DNA of 64,000 nucleotides from Gammaproteobacteria bacterium (GCA_016708925.1 JADJET010000018.1:1-64000); one strand, 5' to 3'; counted from the stretch's first letter, positions 18,096 through 25,758 are shown. Notes: a model not told the origin generated them from the letters alone. A program made the numbers and translations.

Positions 18096-19217
18096 TCAGT
18101 TACCAGCCTGGAGCGTCACCGGAATATCGATCTTCCTGCCGTCGCGGACCAGCGTGATGATCACCGGGGATCCCACCGCCAGATCGTCTAGGCGGCCAAG
18201 CAGTTCGGCGACCGAGGTTACCGGTTTGCCCCCTACCGCCACGATGATATCGCCGGGGGCGACGCTGCCATCCGCGCTCATGGTTGCCGCCTTGAGGCCG
18301 GCGGCCGCAGCGCCGCTGCCGGGGGCCACCGACAGGATGATCACGCCACGGACGCCGAAGGCGTGCTGCAGCCGCCGGTTCCAATCCTCATCGATCCCGA
18401 TACCCAGGGCCGGGCGCTGATAGTCGCCGGTGGCGATCAGTTGCGGCACCACCCGGTTCAGGGTATCCACGGGTACCGCGAAGCCGATGCCGGCGCTGGC
18501 ACCGCTGGGGCTGTAAATGGCGGTATTGACGCCGACCAGGCGTCCGGCGGAATCCAGCAGGGGGCCGCCGGAATTGCCCGGGTTGATGGCGGCATCGGTC
18601 TGGATCAGGTGCTGCACCAGGCCGCCGCCGTCGCCGGGCAGCGAGCGGTCGAGCGCGGAGACGATGCCGGTGGTCAGGGTCCAGTCGAGCCCGAAGGGAT
18701 TGCCGATGGCGAATACCTTCTGGCCCACCTTCAGATCGCCGCTGGTGCCGATGGGCAGCGCCGGCGGCCGGCTGGTATCGAGCTTGATGCGCAATACGGC
18801 GATATCGTGGGCCGCGCTGGCCCCCACCAGGGTGGCGCGGTGGTCGCTGCCGTCGGCGAGCCGTACCCAGGCTTCGGAGGCGCCCCTGATCACGTGGAAG
18901 TTGGTCACGACATGGCCGGCGGCGTCCCAGATGAAGCCCGAACCGGTGCCGCGCGGCACCGAGAACACATTGCGGGTCCAGAAATCCTGCACCTGTTCCC
19001 GCGTGGTGATATAGGTCACGGACTCGCGCGCCCGTTCGAACAGCGCGATGGTGCGGGTCTCGTCGGCGGCGAGTTCGCCGCGCGGGGTGACGGCGCGGGG
19101 CGTCGCGACGGCGCTCTGTCCACGCGGGATGTCGCCGAGAAATCCGGCGCCGATCAGCAGAATCGCAGCCAGCGCCGGCCAGATGAAAAGCCGCCGGGGA
19201 GTGCGGGGTACAGGCAT
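18096..19217 (-). CDS. HtrA/DegP-type trypsin-like serine protease with PDZ domain
   Basis: A 373-residue envelope protease. The N-terminus has one hydrophobic signal or anchor segment (RLFIWPALAAILLIGAGFLG). The catalytic triad is visible: His in VVTNFHVIRG, Asp in AHDIAVLRI, Ser in NPGNSGGPLLDSAG. One C-terminal PDZ domain follows (GVIILSVAPGSGAAAAG; GDIIVAVGGKPV), so the architecture is DegS-like rather than two-PDZ DegP. The Met at 19217 is chosen because it precedes the signal segment. It forms an operon with ftsH and probably acts in periplasmic protein quality control. Confidence 0.92.
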   Translation of the reverse strand: MPVPRTPRRLFIWPALAAILLIGAGFLGDIPRGQSAVATPRAVTPRGELAADETRTIALFERARESVTYITTREQVQDFWTRNVFSVPRGTGSGFIWDAAGHVVTNFHVIRGASEAWVRLADGSDHRATLVGASAAHDIAVLRIKLDTSRPPALPIGTSGDLKVGQKVFAIGNPFGLDWTLTTGIVSALDRSLPGDGGGLVQHLIQTDAAINPGNSGGPLLDSAGRLVGVNTAIYSPSGASAGIGFAVPVDTLNRVVPQLIATGDYQRPALGIGIDEDWNRRLQHAFGVRGVIILSVAPGSGAAAAGLKAATMSADGSVAPGDIIVAVGGKPVTSVAELLGRLDDLAVGSPVIITLVRDGRKIDIPVTLQAGN

Positions 19218-19304
19218 CGTCAGAAGCTCCGTCGGATGGAAATCGCCTTGGCTTGAGGCCCGCATGGGCCATCGTGCCTGCTGCGAATGCTCAGGCGCCA
19301 ACAC

Positions 19305-19499
19305 TTACGCTGCGAGCGCGAGACGGACCTTGCGGCCCAAACGGACTTCCAGCGCAATGAGCATTTCCGGGCCGAATGTTTCCCGCTTGCCGCGCACAAG
19401 ATCGTAAACGCGCGATGGCGCAATGCCAAGCATCGCTGCCGCCTCTTGTTGCGTCAATTTTTGCTCTCGATGTATTGCCGAGGATCGATCACAAGCCTT
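19305..19499 (-). pseudogene. Degenerate XRE-type antitoxin (HigA-like)
   Basis: Reading the minus strand, the final 50 residues before the TAA at 19305-19307 form an HTH domain (LTQQEAAAMLGIAPSRVYDL then VRGKRETFGPEMLI). The preceding part (MRARLVIDPRQYIESKN) is in another frame and ends in TGA just where the HTH begins, so one base is missing near 19457. Together they match HTH antitoxins that follow Gp49-like HigB toxins. The gene is broken as it stands. It follows the toxin remnant described next. Confidence 0.6.
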
Positions 19500-19559
19500 G
19501 CCCGCATGGCAGGAACCGCGGCATCTTCCGGCGCAAGGCCGATGTCAATGTCCGATTAC

Positions 19560-19862
19560 CGGGTTTTCCGCACTTTTCTCTCAAAGGCGTGAAGCACATG
19601 GACTGCCGCTGGCAACCTGGCAGCGTAAATGACTCGCCACGCGCCTTGCTTGCTCCATTGCACCAGGATCAAACAGCGGTCATGGGCTTCCAGTCCGCCG
19701 CGCGCTCAGCCCTGCTTGGGTCGGCCACAACTGAAGGCCCGCATCTTTACGGGCATCTTCAGCGAGGGCTTGGATGGCTTCGCGATATGATGTTATAACA
19801 AGAGACCTGACCCCGCGATTGCGCGATGTTACAATAAGAGACTTGACCCTTATGGCTCCCAA
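19560..19862 (-). pseudogene. Degenerate HigB/RelE-type (Gp49-like) toxin
   Basis: Two pieces of one toxin are visible on the minus strand in different frames: an N-terminal piece (SYREAIQALAEDARKDAGLQ, near 19680-19800) and a C-terminal piece (GAWRVIYAARLPAAVHVLHA then FERKVRKTR, near 19560-19660). The latter ends in an in-frame TAA. The order and the WRVIY...VHVLHAF core match phage-derived Gp49-like HigB toxins (RelE superfamily, ribosome-dependent mRNA cleavage). The toxin is disrupted by at least one frameshift and is presumably inactive. Confidence 0.6.
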
Positions 19863-19905
19863 TAAGAGACTTGACCCTTATGGCTCCTCTGACCCTTATG
19901 GCTCC
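19832..19905. repeat. Tandem 28-bp repeats, two full copies and a partial third
   Basis: Two identical 28-base units occupy 19832-19859 and 19860-19887 (each starts CAATAAGAGACTTGACCCTT). A partial third unit (TGACCCTTATGGCTCC) ends at 19905, and a diverged partial unit (ACAAGAGACCTGACCCC) lies at about 19798. They directly abut the guaB fragment. They look like recombination or slippage debris; function unknown. Confidence 0.75.
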
Positions 19906-20016
19906 TCGATCCGGTGCGTGTGCAGCAGCCGTTTCACTTCTTCCGGACTGGCGCCTTCGCGCACCGTTACCAGACGCTCGCGCGGCGTCATCACGGCGGA
20001 TACCGGCGCATCGGGG
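19906..20016 (-). pseudogene. Orphan 111-bp guaB fragment
   Basis: The 111 bases align without gaps to guaB positions 10331-10441 in the same orientation, with 5 mismatches by eye (106 of 111 identical). The piece covers part of a CBS domain and has no start, stop or neighbouring guaB sequence, so it cannot be expressed as a functional protein. The ~200 bases that follow, up to 20221, hold no recognisable gene apart from a possible short open tail ending at 20149. Confidence 0.85.
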
Positions 20017-20221
20017 ACGTGCAAGCTATGCTCGCCCCGGAAAACTATTCACCGCCAATATTTCGCTGTTTGCTGCGGCGGCTGGATCAGTCGCACAAGC
20101 CCGGTTGGATGAAGTTCGCAATGCATTGATCGCCATGATTCAGGGGTGAGTGGTGAAACCGTGGTCCCCAGTTGTTCCCAGTTGTTTTATAGCAGCCAGT
20201 CTTTGATTGCCCCCTATATGC

Positions 20222-20746
20222 TCACATATCTCGAAGAATTTTTTTCTTTTGCTCGTCAAACTCGGTTTCGTTGATGATTCCCTTCTTTCTGAGGTCGTCC
20301 AGTTTTATTAACTCCGAGTGAACATCCCTAACTGAATGTGTGGTCCGTATTTCACCGGCAACATTCCCAGCGTCATCAACTACGACATCTGTGTTGTCAA
20401 CTAAATGAGTTTTAGGGGTTGTATGGTCATTCTTATTGACCAGCTTGAATTGATATTCGAACGATGCCCAACATGCCGTGCAAACCTGAAGAGGAACAGT
20501 CTTCGCTGCTATTGGATAAGCTAACATTCCTTTGCTTTCAGCAAACGCATTGGCCTCTTCTATAACTGCTGCCCTTAGAGTCTCGACCTTTCCGAAAACA
20601 CCTCTATGATCTTCTCTGAATATCAAATATTTATCAGGTCCTATATTTACAAATTTCGGGCTTGCGCATCCCGCCATGAACACTGAAAAGAGTAATAACG
20701 TAAATGGCTTAAAACGTGAATAGCTTGAAACAATACGGTTATGCAT
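20222..20746 (-). CDS. Lipoprotein with C-terminal SHOCT domain
   Basis: From the Met at 20746 this is a 174-residue protein with a signal peptide and lipobox (LLLFSVFMAGC). The last 30 residues (LIKLDDLRKKGIINETEFDE then QKKKIL) are a SHOCT motif, a short C-terminal oligomerisation-type element. The central part has a CTAC pair (VPLQVCTACWASFEYQ) and no family I recognise. The segment is clearly AT-richer than the chromosomal backbone, so it was probably acquired. It may be a cargo gene of the integron remnant to its right, though no attC was found after it. Confidence 0.75.
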   Translation of the reverse strand: MHNRIVSSYSRFKPFTLLLFSVFMAGCASPKFVNIGPDKYLIFREDHRGVFGKVETLRAAVIEEANAFAESKGMLAYPIAAKTVPLQVCTACWASFEYQFKLVNKNDHTTPKTHLVDNTDVVVDDAGNVAGEIRTTHSVRDVHSELIKLDDLRKKGIINETEFDEQKKKILRDM

Positions 20747-20762
20747 ACAGCTCCCCAGATCT

Positions 20763-21383
20763 TGTCGATTAGAAAAATATTGGGTCTTCCCCAACCCGTC
20801 TCACGACCAGCGCGTAGGAGACGTTCCCTACATTAAGGTCTCTGACCTGCGAGCCGGCTTCGTTAACATCAATCCAACTAACCGGATTCCATCTTCGGTA
20901 GCCAAGCAGTTTTGGAAAGGCGACGACTCTGGCTTAATGCCTTTTGATCTCGCATGTCCTGAGCGGACATCAAAAAACATTGGAGACTTTTGTGTTTTGA
21001 TGCCCGGCCAAGAGAATGTGGTGATGACAAAAGAAATTATCGTCATTCGTCCTGGCGAGATCGCCACCTTTAGCACATTCTACCTGTTTTGGGCGCTAAC
21101 ACTGAAAGCCGTAAGGGATCAGTGGAAGAGAATAATTTTTATGCAAACGAACCGAGAGGATGATGGTAAGCGATACCTTGAGGTTCGCATTCCGATACCG
21201 CCGACACGAGCAGAGGCCGACCGAGTCTCAAAACCATTTCGAGACTATTACACGTCCATTTCTCAGGCTCGCACTCAGTTTGGGGAGTACTTAGGCAGGT
21301 CTAAATCTCATCATTTCTTTGTTGCTGGAGCTGAAGGTGCTCAAGAGGTGGACATCGCTTCTATAGATCTGGACGCCGAATGA
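20763..21383 (+). pseudogene. 5'-truncated restriction specificity-subunit-like gene
   Basis: An open frame without a start codon runs from about 20763 to the TGA at 21383. It reads VGDVPYIKVSDLRAGFVNIN, then MTKEIIVIRPGE, then WALTLKAVRDQWKRIIFMQT, then NRED and RYLEVRIPIP. This pattern is that of type I restriction HsdS-like target-recognition or methylase-associated specificity proteins. No N-terminal part and no hsdM or hsdR gene is nearby, and the 5' end runs into the divergent lipoprotein gene. It is a fragment, possibly carried in by the integron. Confidence 0.6.
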
Positions 21384-21391
21384 CCTAAGGT

Positions 21392-21479
21392 GCCTAACGT
21401 AGGGCTAGCCGGCGCTGCGCGGCGTTGCTCGCGCAGCGTCCAGCGACCGAAGGGAGCGAGGCTGAGCGCCATGTTATGC
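21392..21479 (-). repeat. attC: Integron attC recombination site, cassette A
   Basis: On the minus strand the site opens with GCATAAC (21479-21473) and closes with GTTAGGC (21398-21392), the R'' and R' core sites (RYYYAAC / GTTRRRY) 88 bases apart. Between them is an imperfect palindrome, including GCTGCGCG / CGCGCAGC. GCATAAC is the exact complement of GTTATGC, the core site at the start of the same cassette (22091-22085), as required for a circularisable gene cassette. It follows the stop of the gene at 21522. Confidence 0.8.
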
Positions 21480-21521
21480 CTGCACCACCACACCATAAGT
21501 ACAAAATCTATAGGCTGAATA

Positions 21522-22064
21522 TTAGACGATTAACAGTACGCACGTCCAGAACAAGCGAATACGAGAAATGTAAAGCCATTTTGGTAACCGGATCATCTTG
21601 AAAAAATTATTGATGCTCCACAATATCTCGCCATCTCGAACCCTGTTCCACTCTTCCTTAAGGACGTCCTGCATCAAGGATGATATTTTTGGCTTCTCTG
21701 TTTGATACTCCCTAGTCGCATGCTCTTCTTTGGAATATTTGTTGGGCAGTTCCTGCATTAGCTTAAGCAAATCTCTCGATTTACTTTCGCCTTCATTTAG
21801 ATAGAGTTTTGCTTGGTGCACATACTCCAGTAGCGCAATTTTTGCTTTGTAGGCTTCTTTGCTTTTTTTGTCAGGGACATCAATAAATATCTCAGCATGA
21901 GTAAGGTATTTTGATAACACAGCTCTGATAGAATTTATCCAATCTTGGCGGAGAGTTGAGGTTGCATTTGCGCGCGAAAGCAATGCAGTCACAAAGATGC
22001 CAAGAAATGCGCCAGCCGTAGCTCCTACGCCGACAAGTAATGTTACCGAATCACTATCAGACAT
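21522..22064 (-). CDS. Integron cassette protein A, N-terminal membrane anchor, unknown function
   Basis: A 180-residue protein of unknown function. The N-terminus is hydrophobic (VTLLVGVGATAGAFLGIFVT), followed by a charged helical domain (about 35-150) and a short hydrophobic C-terminus (LFWTCVLLIV), so both ends may lie in the membrane. Base composition is far more AT-rich than the backbone. It fills a single-gene cassette bounded by matching core sites, with its attC immediately downstream. In integrons such a gene would be expressed from the promoter near attI/intI, to the right. Confidence 0.7.
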   Translation of the reverse strand: MSDSDSVTLLVGVGATAGAFLGIFVTALLSRANATSTLRQDWINSIRAVLSKYLTHAEIFIDVPDKKSKEAYKAKIALLEYVHQAKLYLNEGESKSRDLLKLMQELPNKYSKEEHATREYQTEKPKISSLMQDVLKEEWNRVRDGEILWSINNFFKMIRLPKWLYISRIRLFWTCVLLIV

Positions 22065-22084
22065 CTTGGGATCGTCCTCTCAGG

Positions 22085-22148
22085 GCATAACGTTTGAGCT
22101 CAGGCCGCGGCCCGTCAGGGCCGTCGCGCCTGCAGCGAAGGATTAGGT
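22085..22148 (-). repeat. attC: Integron attC recombination site, cassette B
   Basis: On the minus strand the site opens with ACCTAAT (22148-22142) and closes with GTTATGC (22091-22085), 64 bases in all, with an internal GC-rich palindrome (GGGCCGCGGCCT). ACCTAAT differs by one base from ACCTAAC, the complement of the cassette start GTTAGGT at 22975-22969. The site overlaps the 3' end of the upstream gene and encodes its C-terminal residues NPSLQARRP, a common feature of integron cassette genes. Confidence 0.75.
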
Positions 22149-22954
22149 TTCAGCCGCTCGAAATACTCCTCAAGCTCATCCAACACATCGGACTTAGTAG
22201 ACTCACTGTGCATCTCGTGAAGTAACACGACCTTCCAAGCCATTTTTTTCAACGGAGTATCTGAAATTGGGGTGCCATTTTCGGAAAAACCATGACGTTT
22301 TAATATCTCTTCATAGGAGCACTTTTCGTCTTGTACTCCCAGATATTTTTCGCACATATCTATGAAACATGATATCGCAGTCGTATGGCACTCTCGAATG
22401 CACGCCATCTGCTCATGCATTGGCCCTAAGGATTTCAATTCCTCATATATTTCTTTTGGTTCGAAAAAATAGCAGCTAATCATATTTCTAATTAGCGATA
22501 GGATATTTCTAAACTCTCTTGGCAAATAAATTGACGCTGCGGTCATTGCCTCCAAAAACTCCTTGTCTGTGCTTACACGAAGCTCCTCCGCTTTCCTATT
22601 TGCTGGGTAACGATTAATTATGGCCGTGGTGTATCCATGTACCAATAGTCTATGCGTGTAAGCGCATCCATTCATTTTTTCCAGGAGAGGCATCGTCTTG
22701 TTGAGTTTGATTTGCTGGAACTCTATTCTTTTTAGAGCGGCATCTCTCTGTATCTCTAACGCCTTAGAAAGTTCAACAGTCCGCAATTCCAACTTGTGCG
22801 CATGCAGCCTATCAATCATAGAGGATAGAAATGCTTTCCATGACAGATAGATCAAGCCAACAACCACAACTCCTACCGCAGCCCAACTACTAAGGCGATT
22901 TATGCCTGCGGCAAAATTTAAAGCTATGCTTATGAAATCTGTTGGCTCGCTCAC
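22115..22954 (-). CDS. Integron cassette protein B, membrane-anchored, unknown function
   Basis: A 279-residue protein with one N-terminal transmembrane helix (SWAAVGVVVVGLIYLSWKAF), a following coiled-coil-like segment (about 48-95) and a Cys-containing helical C-terminal domain. I recognise no family. The start is TTG/GTG-type after a good AGGAGG-like site (GGAGGAAAT). The C-terminus (KPNPSLQARRP) is encoded inside its own attC site, a typical cassette hallmark. The gene is AT-rich and is the first cassette from the integron attachment site. Confidence 0.7.
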   Translation of the reverse strand: MSEPTDFISIALNFAAGINRLSSWAAVGVVVVGLIYLSWKAFLSSMIDRLHAHKLELRTVELSKALEIQRDAALKRIEFQQIKLNKTMPLLEKMNGCAYTHRLLVHGYTTAIINRYPANRKAEELRVSTDKEFLEAMTAASIYLPREFRNILSLIRNMISCYFFEPKEIYEELKSLGPMHEQMACIRECHTTAISCFIDMCEKYLGVQDEKCSYEEILKRHGFSENGTPISDTPLKKMAWKVVLLHEMHSESTKSDVLDELEEYFERLKPNPSLQARRP

Positions 22955-22968
22955 GATTTCCTCCTGAA

Positions 22969-23367
22969 ACCTAACATTGAGTATCTGGAAATCTTCCGTG
23001 TTTAAACACGGAAGATTTCCGCATATCCCGCATGAACCGCGCTGGGTTCATGTGTGCCAGATCGGGCGGCCCTTCTACCCAAATCCTTCTTTGAACAATC
23101 ACCTGCATACTCCGTCGCTGCTCCCTCGCACGCTCCGATACCAGCCGGCAGCAGCGGAATGCCGGAATTTTTCCGCATACCCCGCTTGCCCCCCAGGCCC
23201 ACCCATTCTCCGGCGCGAAACCGAAGGCACCTGCGCCCGGCAACCCCCGCGCAGTCAGTGCGTTGCAGCCTAACCCCGTCCCCGGGAGATTGCCAATGTT
23301 GCCCATCCCGCCGAAATCGATTACCGCACATTCGTGCAGCGTAGACGCGCCAGGGAGGATTCTCCAC
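22969..23367. other. attI: Integron attI region between first cassette and truncated intI
   Basis: About 400 bases between the first cassette and the intI start, without a convincing gene. The core crossover site is GTTAGGT on the minus strand (22975-22969). Next to it lie a 34-bp perfect palindrome (22987-23020) and a second hairpin (CATGAACC 23031-23038 / GGTTCATG 23045-23052). In integrons this interval holds attI and the cassette promoter; I could not identify the promoter boxes with confidence. Overlapping frames on both strands show no recognisable motifs. Confidence 0.6.
22987..23020. repeat. Perfect 34-bp palindrome beside attI
   Basis: The half-site GGAAATCTTCCGTGTTT (22987-23003) is followed immediately by its exact reverse complement (23004-23020), with no spacer. 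It lies 12 bases from the putative attI crossover point. A spacerless palindrome this long is unusual and would extrude as a cruciform or bind a dimeric protein. Confidence 0.9.
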
Positions 23368-23690
23368 ATGGGCCATCGACACAGCGCCTCCCCATTCCTG
23401 GAGGAGATGCGCAGCGCGATTCGGGTGCGGCATTTCGGTATCCACACCGAGGATGCCTGTCTGGGTTGGATCAAGCGGTTCATCCTGTTCCATGGCAAAC
23501 GGGACCCAGGTCAGATGGGTGAATCCGAGGTCGGCGCTTTTCTCACCGATCTGGCGGTCGAGCGCCGCGTCGCGGCTTCGACGCAGAACCAGGCCAGGAG
23601 TGCGCTGTTGTTTCTCTGCCGCGAGGTGCTGGGAATCGATCTGTGGTTGGGCGACTTCGCATCTGGCCGTCCGCGCGACATTTTTAAACA
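23368..23690 (+). pseudogene. intI: Truncated integron integrase (IntI N-terminal domain)
   Basis: From the ATG at 23368 the product reads ASPFLEEMRSAIRVRHFGIH, then WIKRFILFHGKRDP, then EVGAFLTDLAVERRVAASTQ, then NQARSALLFLCREVLGIDL. This is the SAM-like N-terminal domain of integron integrases. After about 105 residues the match stops and the frame runs antisense through cbpM. The catalytic domain with its Arg, His and Tyr residues is gone, so no integrase activity is possible. Its orientation (away from the cassettes, with attI at its 5' end) is the standard integron layout. Confidence 0.85.
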
Positions 23691-23703
23691 AGGTGCCAGG
23701 GGT

Positions 23704-24015
23704 TCAGTCCGTCGCCAGTCCGGCGCGGCTCAGCCGTGTGCGCAGACGGTCCAGTTCCTCCACCAGGTCGGCCACCAGGGCAGCGAGTTCGGGGTTGGCG
23801 TCGAAGTCCCGCTCCAGGGCGCGGATGCGGCGCAGGCGCAGCAGGTCGCGGCCGCTGAAGCTCCACAGCGCGGGATCGGTTGGCGGATTGTCGTGCAGCA
23901 CGTCGGCCTGTACCCGGGCGACGACCCATGAGACCTCGACGCAACAGCCGGCAGCCAGTTCCTCCAGGGTGAGCGCCGCGCGCTCCAGGAGCAGGGCTTC
24001 GAGTTCATCGCTCAT
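23704..24015 (-). CDS. cbpM: CbpM chaperone-modulator protein
   Basis: CbpM binds and inhibits the DnaJ-like co-chaperone CbpA. This 103-residue MerR-like protein has the expected pattern: LTLEELAAGCCVEVSWVVAR, then PALWSFSGRDLLRLRRIRAL and a C-terminal helix VADLVEELDRLRTRLSRAG. It follows cbpA by 3 bases on the same strand, the canonical cbpA-cbpM order. Its 3' end is 13 bases from the broken intI, so the foreign segment begins right behind it. Confidence 0.88.
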   Translation of the reverse strand: MSDELEALLLERAALTLEELAAGCCVEVSWVVARVQADVLHDNPPTDPALWSFSGRDLLRLRRIRALERDFDANPELAALVADLVEELDRLRTRLSRAGLATD

Positions 24016-24018
24016 GGT

Positions 24019-24951
24019 TCAGCCTCCTTGGTTCCGGCGCGGGTCGAAAGCGAGTTCGCGCGCCATGGTCTCGTACAGTTCGCGGGCGCGCGGGGCGTCG
24101 GCCGGGGGCAGGTGGATTTCGAGCACCAGATAGAGATCGCCCGGCGGTTCGCCCGGAATGCCGCGCCGCTTCAGGCGCAGCTTGCCGCCGCTGCGCGATG
24201 CGGCGGGAATCCGCACTTCCACCGCGCCATCCGGCACCGATGCTTTCACGGTGGCGCCGAGTGCCGCCTCCCAGGGCGTCACCGGCAAGGTGGCGTAGAC
24301 ATCGCGATCCTCGACCCGGTAGCGGGGGTGGGGCTCGAAATGCACTTCCAGATAGAGATCGCCGGCCGGGCCGCCGCCCACGCCGGGGGCGCCCTGCCCG
24401 GCGAGGCGGATCACCTGGCCGGCGTGGACGCCCTTGGGGATGCGCACGTTCAGGCTGTGATCGGCGAGCGCGACCCGGCCGCGGGCGTCCTGGCGCGGTA
24501 CCCGCAGGGTGATGGCGCGCTTGCCGCCCCGGTAGGCGACTTCCAGATCGAGCAGGATCTTGGCGTGATGATCTTCGCCGCGCGCCCGGAATCCGCCGCC
24601 CTGGCCGCCCATGTGGCCGAACAGTTGGGAGAAGAAATCGCTGAATTCGGCGGATTCCGCCCCGGAGAAACCGCGCCCGGTGAATTCGAAGCCCGCGTCC
24701 CAGTCCGGCGGCGGACGGAAATCCTGCCCGGCGTGGTAATCGTGCCCCAGTTGATCGTAGGCGGCGCGCTTTTCCGTGTCCGCGAGCACGGCGTAGGCTT
24801 CGTTGACTTCCTTCATCCGCGCTTCGGCGTCGGGTTCCTTCGACACATCGGGATGGTACTTGCGCGCCAGTTTGCGGAAGGCTTTCTTGATCGCCTCCGC
24901 GCTGGCGTCCCGGGCTACTCCCAGGATCTGGTAGTAATCCTTGAATTCCAC
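24019..24951 (-). CDS. cbpA: CbpA, DnaJ-like curved-DNA-binding co-chaperone
   Basis: A 310-residue type II J-domain protein that stimulates DnaK and binds curved DNA. I start at the GTG at 24951 (VEFKDYYQILGV) because a GAGGAGA site lies just upstream and family members begin here; an ATG at 24966 is the alternative. The J domain (about 1-70) has HPD in ARKYHPDVSKEP. A Gly/Phe-rich linker (about 95-125) is followed by two beta-barrel client-binding domains without the zinc finger (RIPKGVHAGQVIRLAGQGAP; GGKLRLKRRGIPG). It is divergent from the hsp20 genes and forms one operon with cbpM. Confidence 0.93.
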   Translation of the reverse strand: MEFKDYYQILGVARDASAEAIKKAFRKLARKYHPDVSKEPDAEARMKEVNEAYAVLADTEKRAAYDQLGHDYHAGQDFRPPPDWDAGFEFTGRGFSGAESAEFSDFFSQLFGHMGGQGGGFRARGEDHHAKILLDLEVAYRGGKRAITLRVPRQDARGRVALADHSLNVRIPKGVHAGQVIRLAGQGAPGVGGGPAGDLYLEVHFEPHPRYRVEDRDVYATLPVTPWEAALGATVKASVPDGAVEVRIPAASRSGGKLRLKRRGIPGEPPGDLYLVLEIHLPPADAPRARELYETMARELAFDPRRNQGG

Positions 24952-25019
24952 ACAGTCTCCTCTCATTCCGGTCTGGCGCGAGTTCCGGCAACTCCGGTCT
25001 GCGCCACCATACCAACTAA

Positions 25020-25160
25020 CAGCTTGTTGAAAAACTGCTGCGGCAGCCATCTGCTTCGTTGCGCGGTGCTCGCTCCCTCGCCTATCGACTTGATATGTCT
25101 CGGTCGCTGCGCGCCGTGCGCCTCGCAGCTGGCCACCTCGCGACGTTTTTCAACAAGCTG
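25020..25160. mobile_element. MITE-like element, 141 bp, 16-bp terminal inverted repeats
   Basis: Perfect terminal inverted repeats CAGCTTGTTGAAAAAC (25020-25035) and GTTTTTCAACAAGCTG (25145-25160) enclose 109 bases without a coding frame. The element is flanked by the direct repeat CTAA (25016-25019 and 25161-25164), which looks like a 4-bp target duplication. It sits in the divergent promoter region between cbpA and the first hsp20 gene, upstream of the probable heat-shock promoter, and so could affect expression of cbpA. The parent transposase is not in the window. Confidence 0.8.
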
Positions 25161-25191
25161 CTAATGAGGTCGGGTGGCTTGATGTCAAGTT

Positions 25192-25219
25192 CTTGAAATT
25201 TTTCTCGCGTACACAATAT
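25192..25219 (+). promoter_or_regulatory. Probable sigma-32 (heat-shock) promoter for the hsp20 cluster
   Basis: CTTGAAA at 25192-25198 matches the sigma-32 -35 element, and CACAATAT at 25212-25219 is a partial match to its CCCATNT -10, spaced 13 bases. It lies about 60 bases upstream of the first small heat-shock gene. The -10 is weak, so this is moderate evidence only. Confidence 0.5.
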
Positions 25220-25280
25220 CTGTCGTTGCGTGGCGCCGTCGCGCCACGGTCGCTTCCACTGTTATATGGAGGAACAAGTG

Positions 25281-25733
25281 ATGAGCCTTTCATTGTTTTC
25301 CAGAGGTACCCTTTCCAGGGATATGTTTTCCGATCTGGAGCGCCTGCGCCGCGAGCTTCAGCAGACCTTCGGCGACGGGCCCAGTATTCGCGGCCTGGCG
25401 CGCGGAGGCTTTCCGGCGCTCAATATTGGCAGTACTCCGCAGGCCATTGAAATCTTTGCCTATGCCCCCGGGCTGGACCCGGCCAGCATCGAGGTCAATC
25501 TCGAGCGGGGCACCCTCACGGTTGCCGGCGAGCGCGCCTCCGCACTGCCGGAGGGTGACGAGAAGGCGGTGGTGCATATCAACGAACGCTTCGCCGGGCG
25601 CTTCCGGCGCGCGGTGAGCCTGCCGGAAGGTATCGACCCGGAGGCCGTCAGCGCGGATTATCGCGACGGCGTTCTGCATGTCTCGGTGAAGCGTCTCGCC
25701 GAAGCTCAGCCCCGGCGCATTGCGGTTCAGTAA
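25281..25733 (+). CDS. Small heat-shock protein Hsp20, copy 1
   Basis: A 150-residue alpha-crystallin-type holdase that keeps unfolding proteins soluble. The ATG at 25281 follows a TGGAGGA site. The N-terminal arm (DLERLRRELQQTFGDG) precedes the crystallin domain (about 47-140: AIEIFAYAPGLDPASIEVNL, LTVAGERAS, FRRAVSLPEGID, ADYRDGVLHVSVKR). The C-terminus PRRIAVQ carries the I-x-V anchoring motif. It is first of three tandem Hsp20 genes, divergent from cbpA-cbpM, with a sigma-32-like promoter upstream. Confidence 0.93.
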   Translation: MSLSLFSRGTLSRDMFSDLERLRRELQQTFGDGPSIRGLARGGFPALNIGSTPQAIEIFAYAPGLDPASIEVNLERGTLTVAGERASALPEGDEKAVVHINERFAGRFRRAVSLPEGIDPEAVSADYRDGVLHVSVKRLAEAQPRRIAVQ

Positions 25734-25758
25734 ATTTTAGCCTTTGGAGGATTCTGCC

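Noticed and set aside
19796..19900. IS200/REP-associated transposase leader (GGGTCAGGTCTCTTGTTAT-like on the minus strand)
   Set aside because: The motif resembles sequences upstream of such transposases, but no transposase-coding frame follows; a broken Gp49-like toxin does.
23002..23691. Minus-strand 229-codon frame across attI and intI
   Set aside because: It is antisense to the recognisable IntI domain and shows no family signature.
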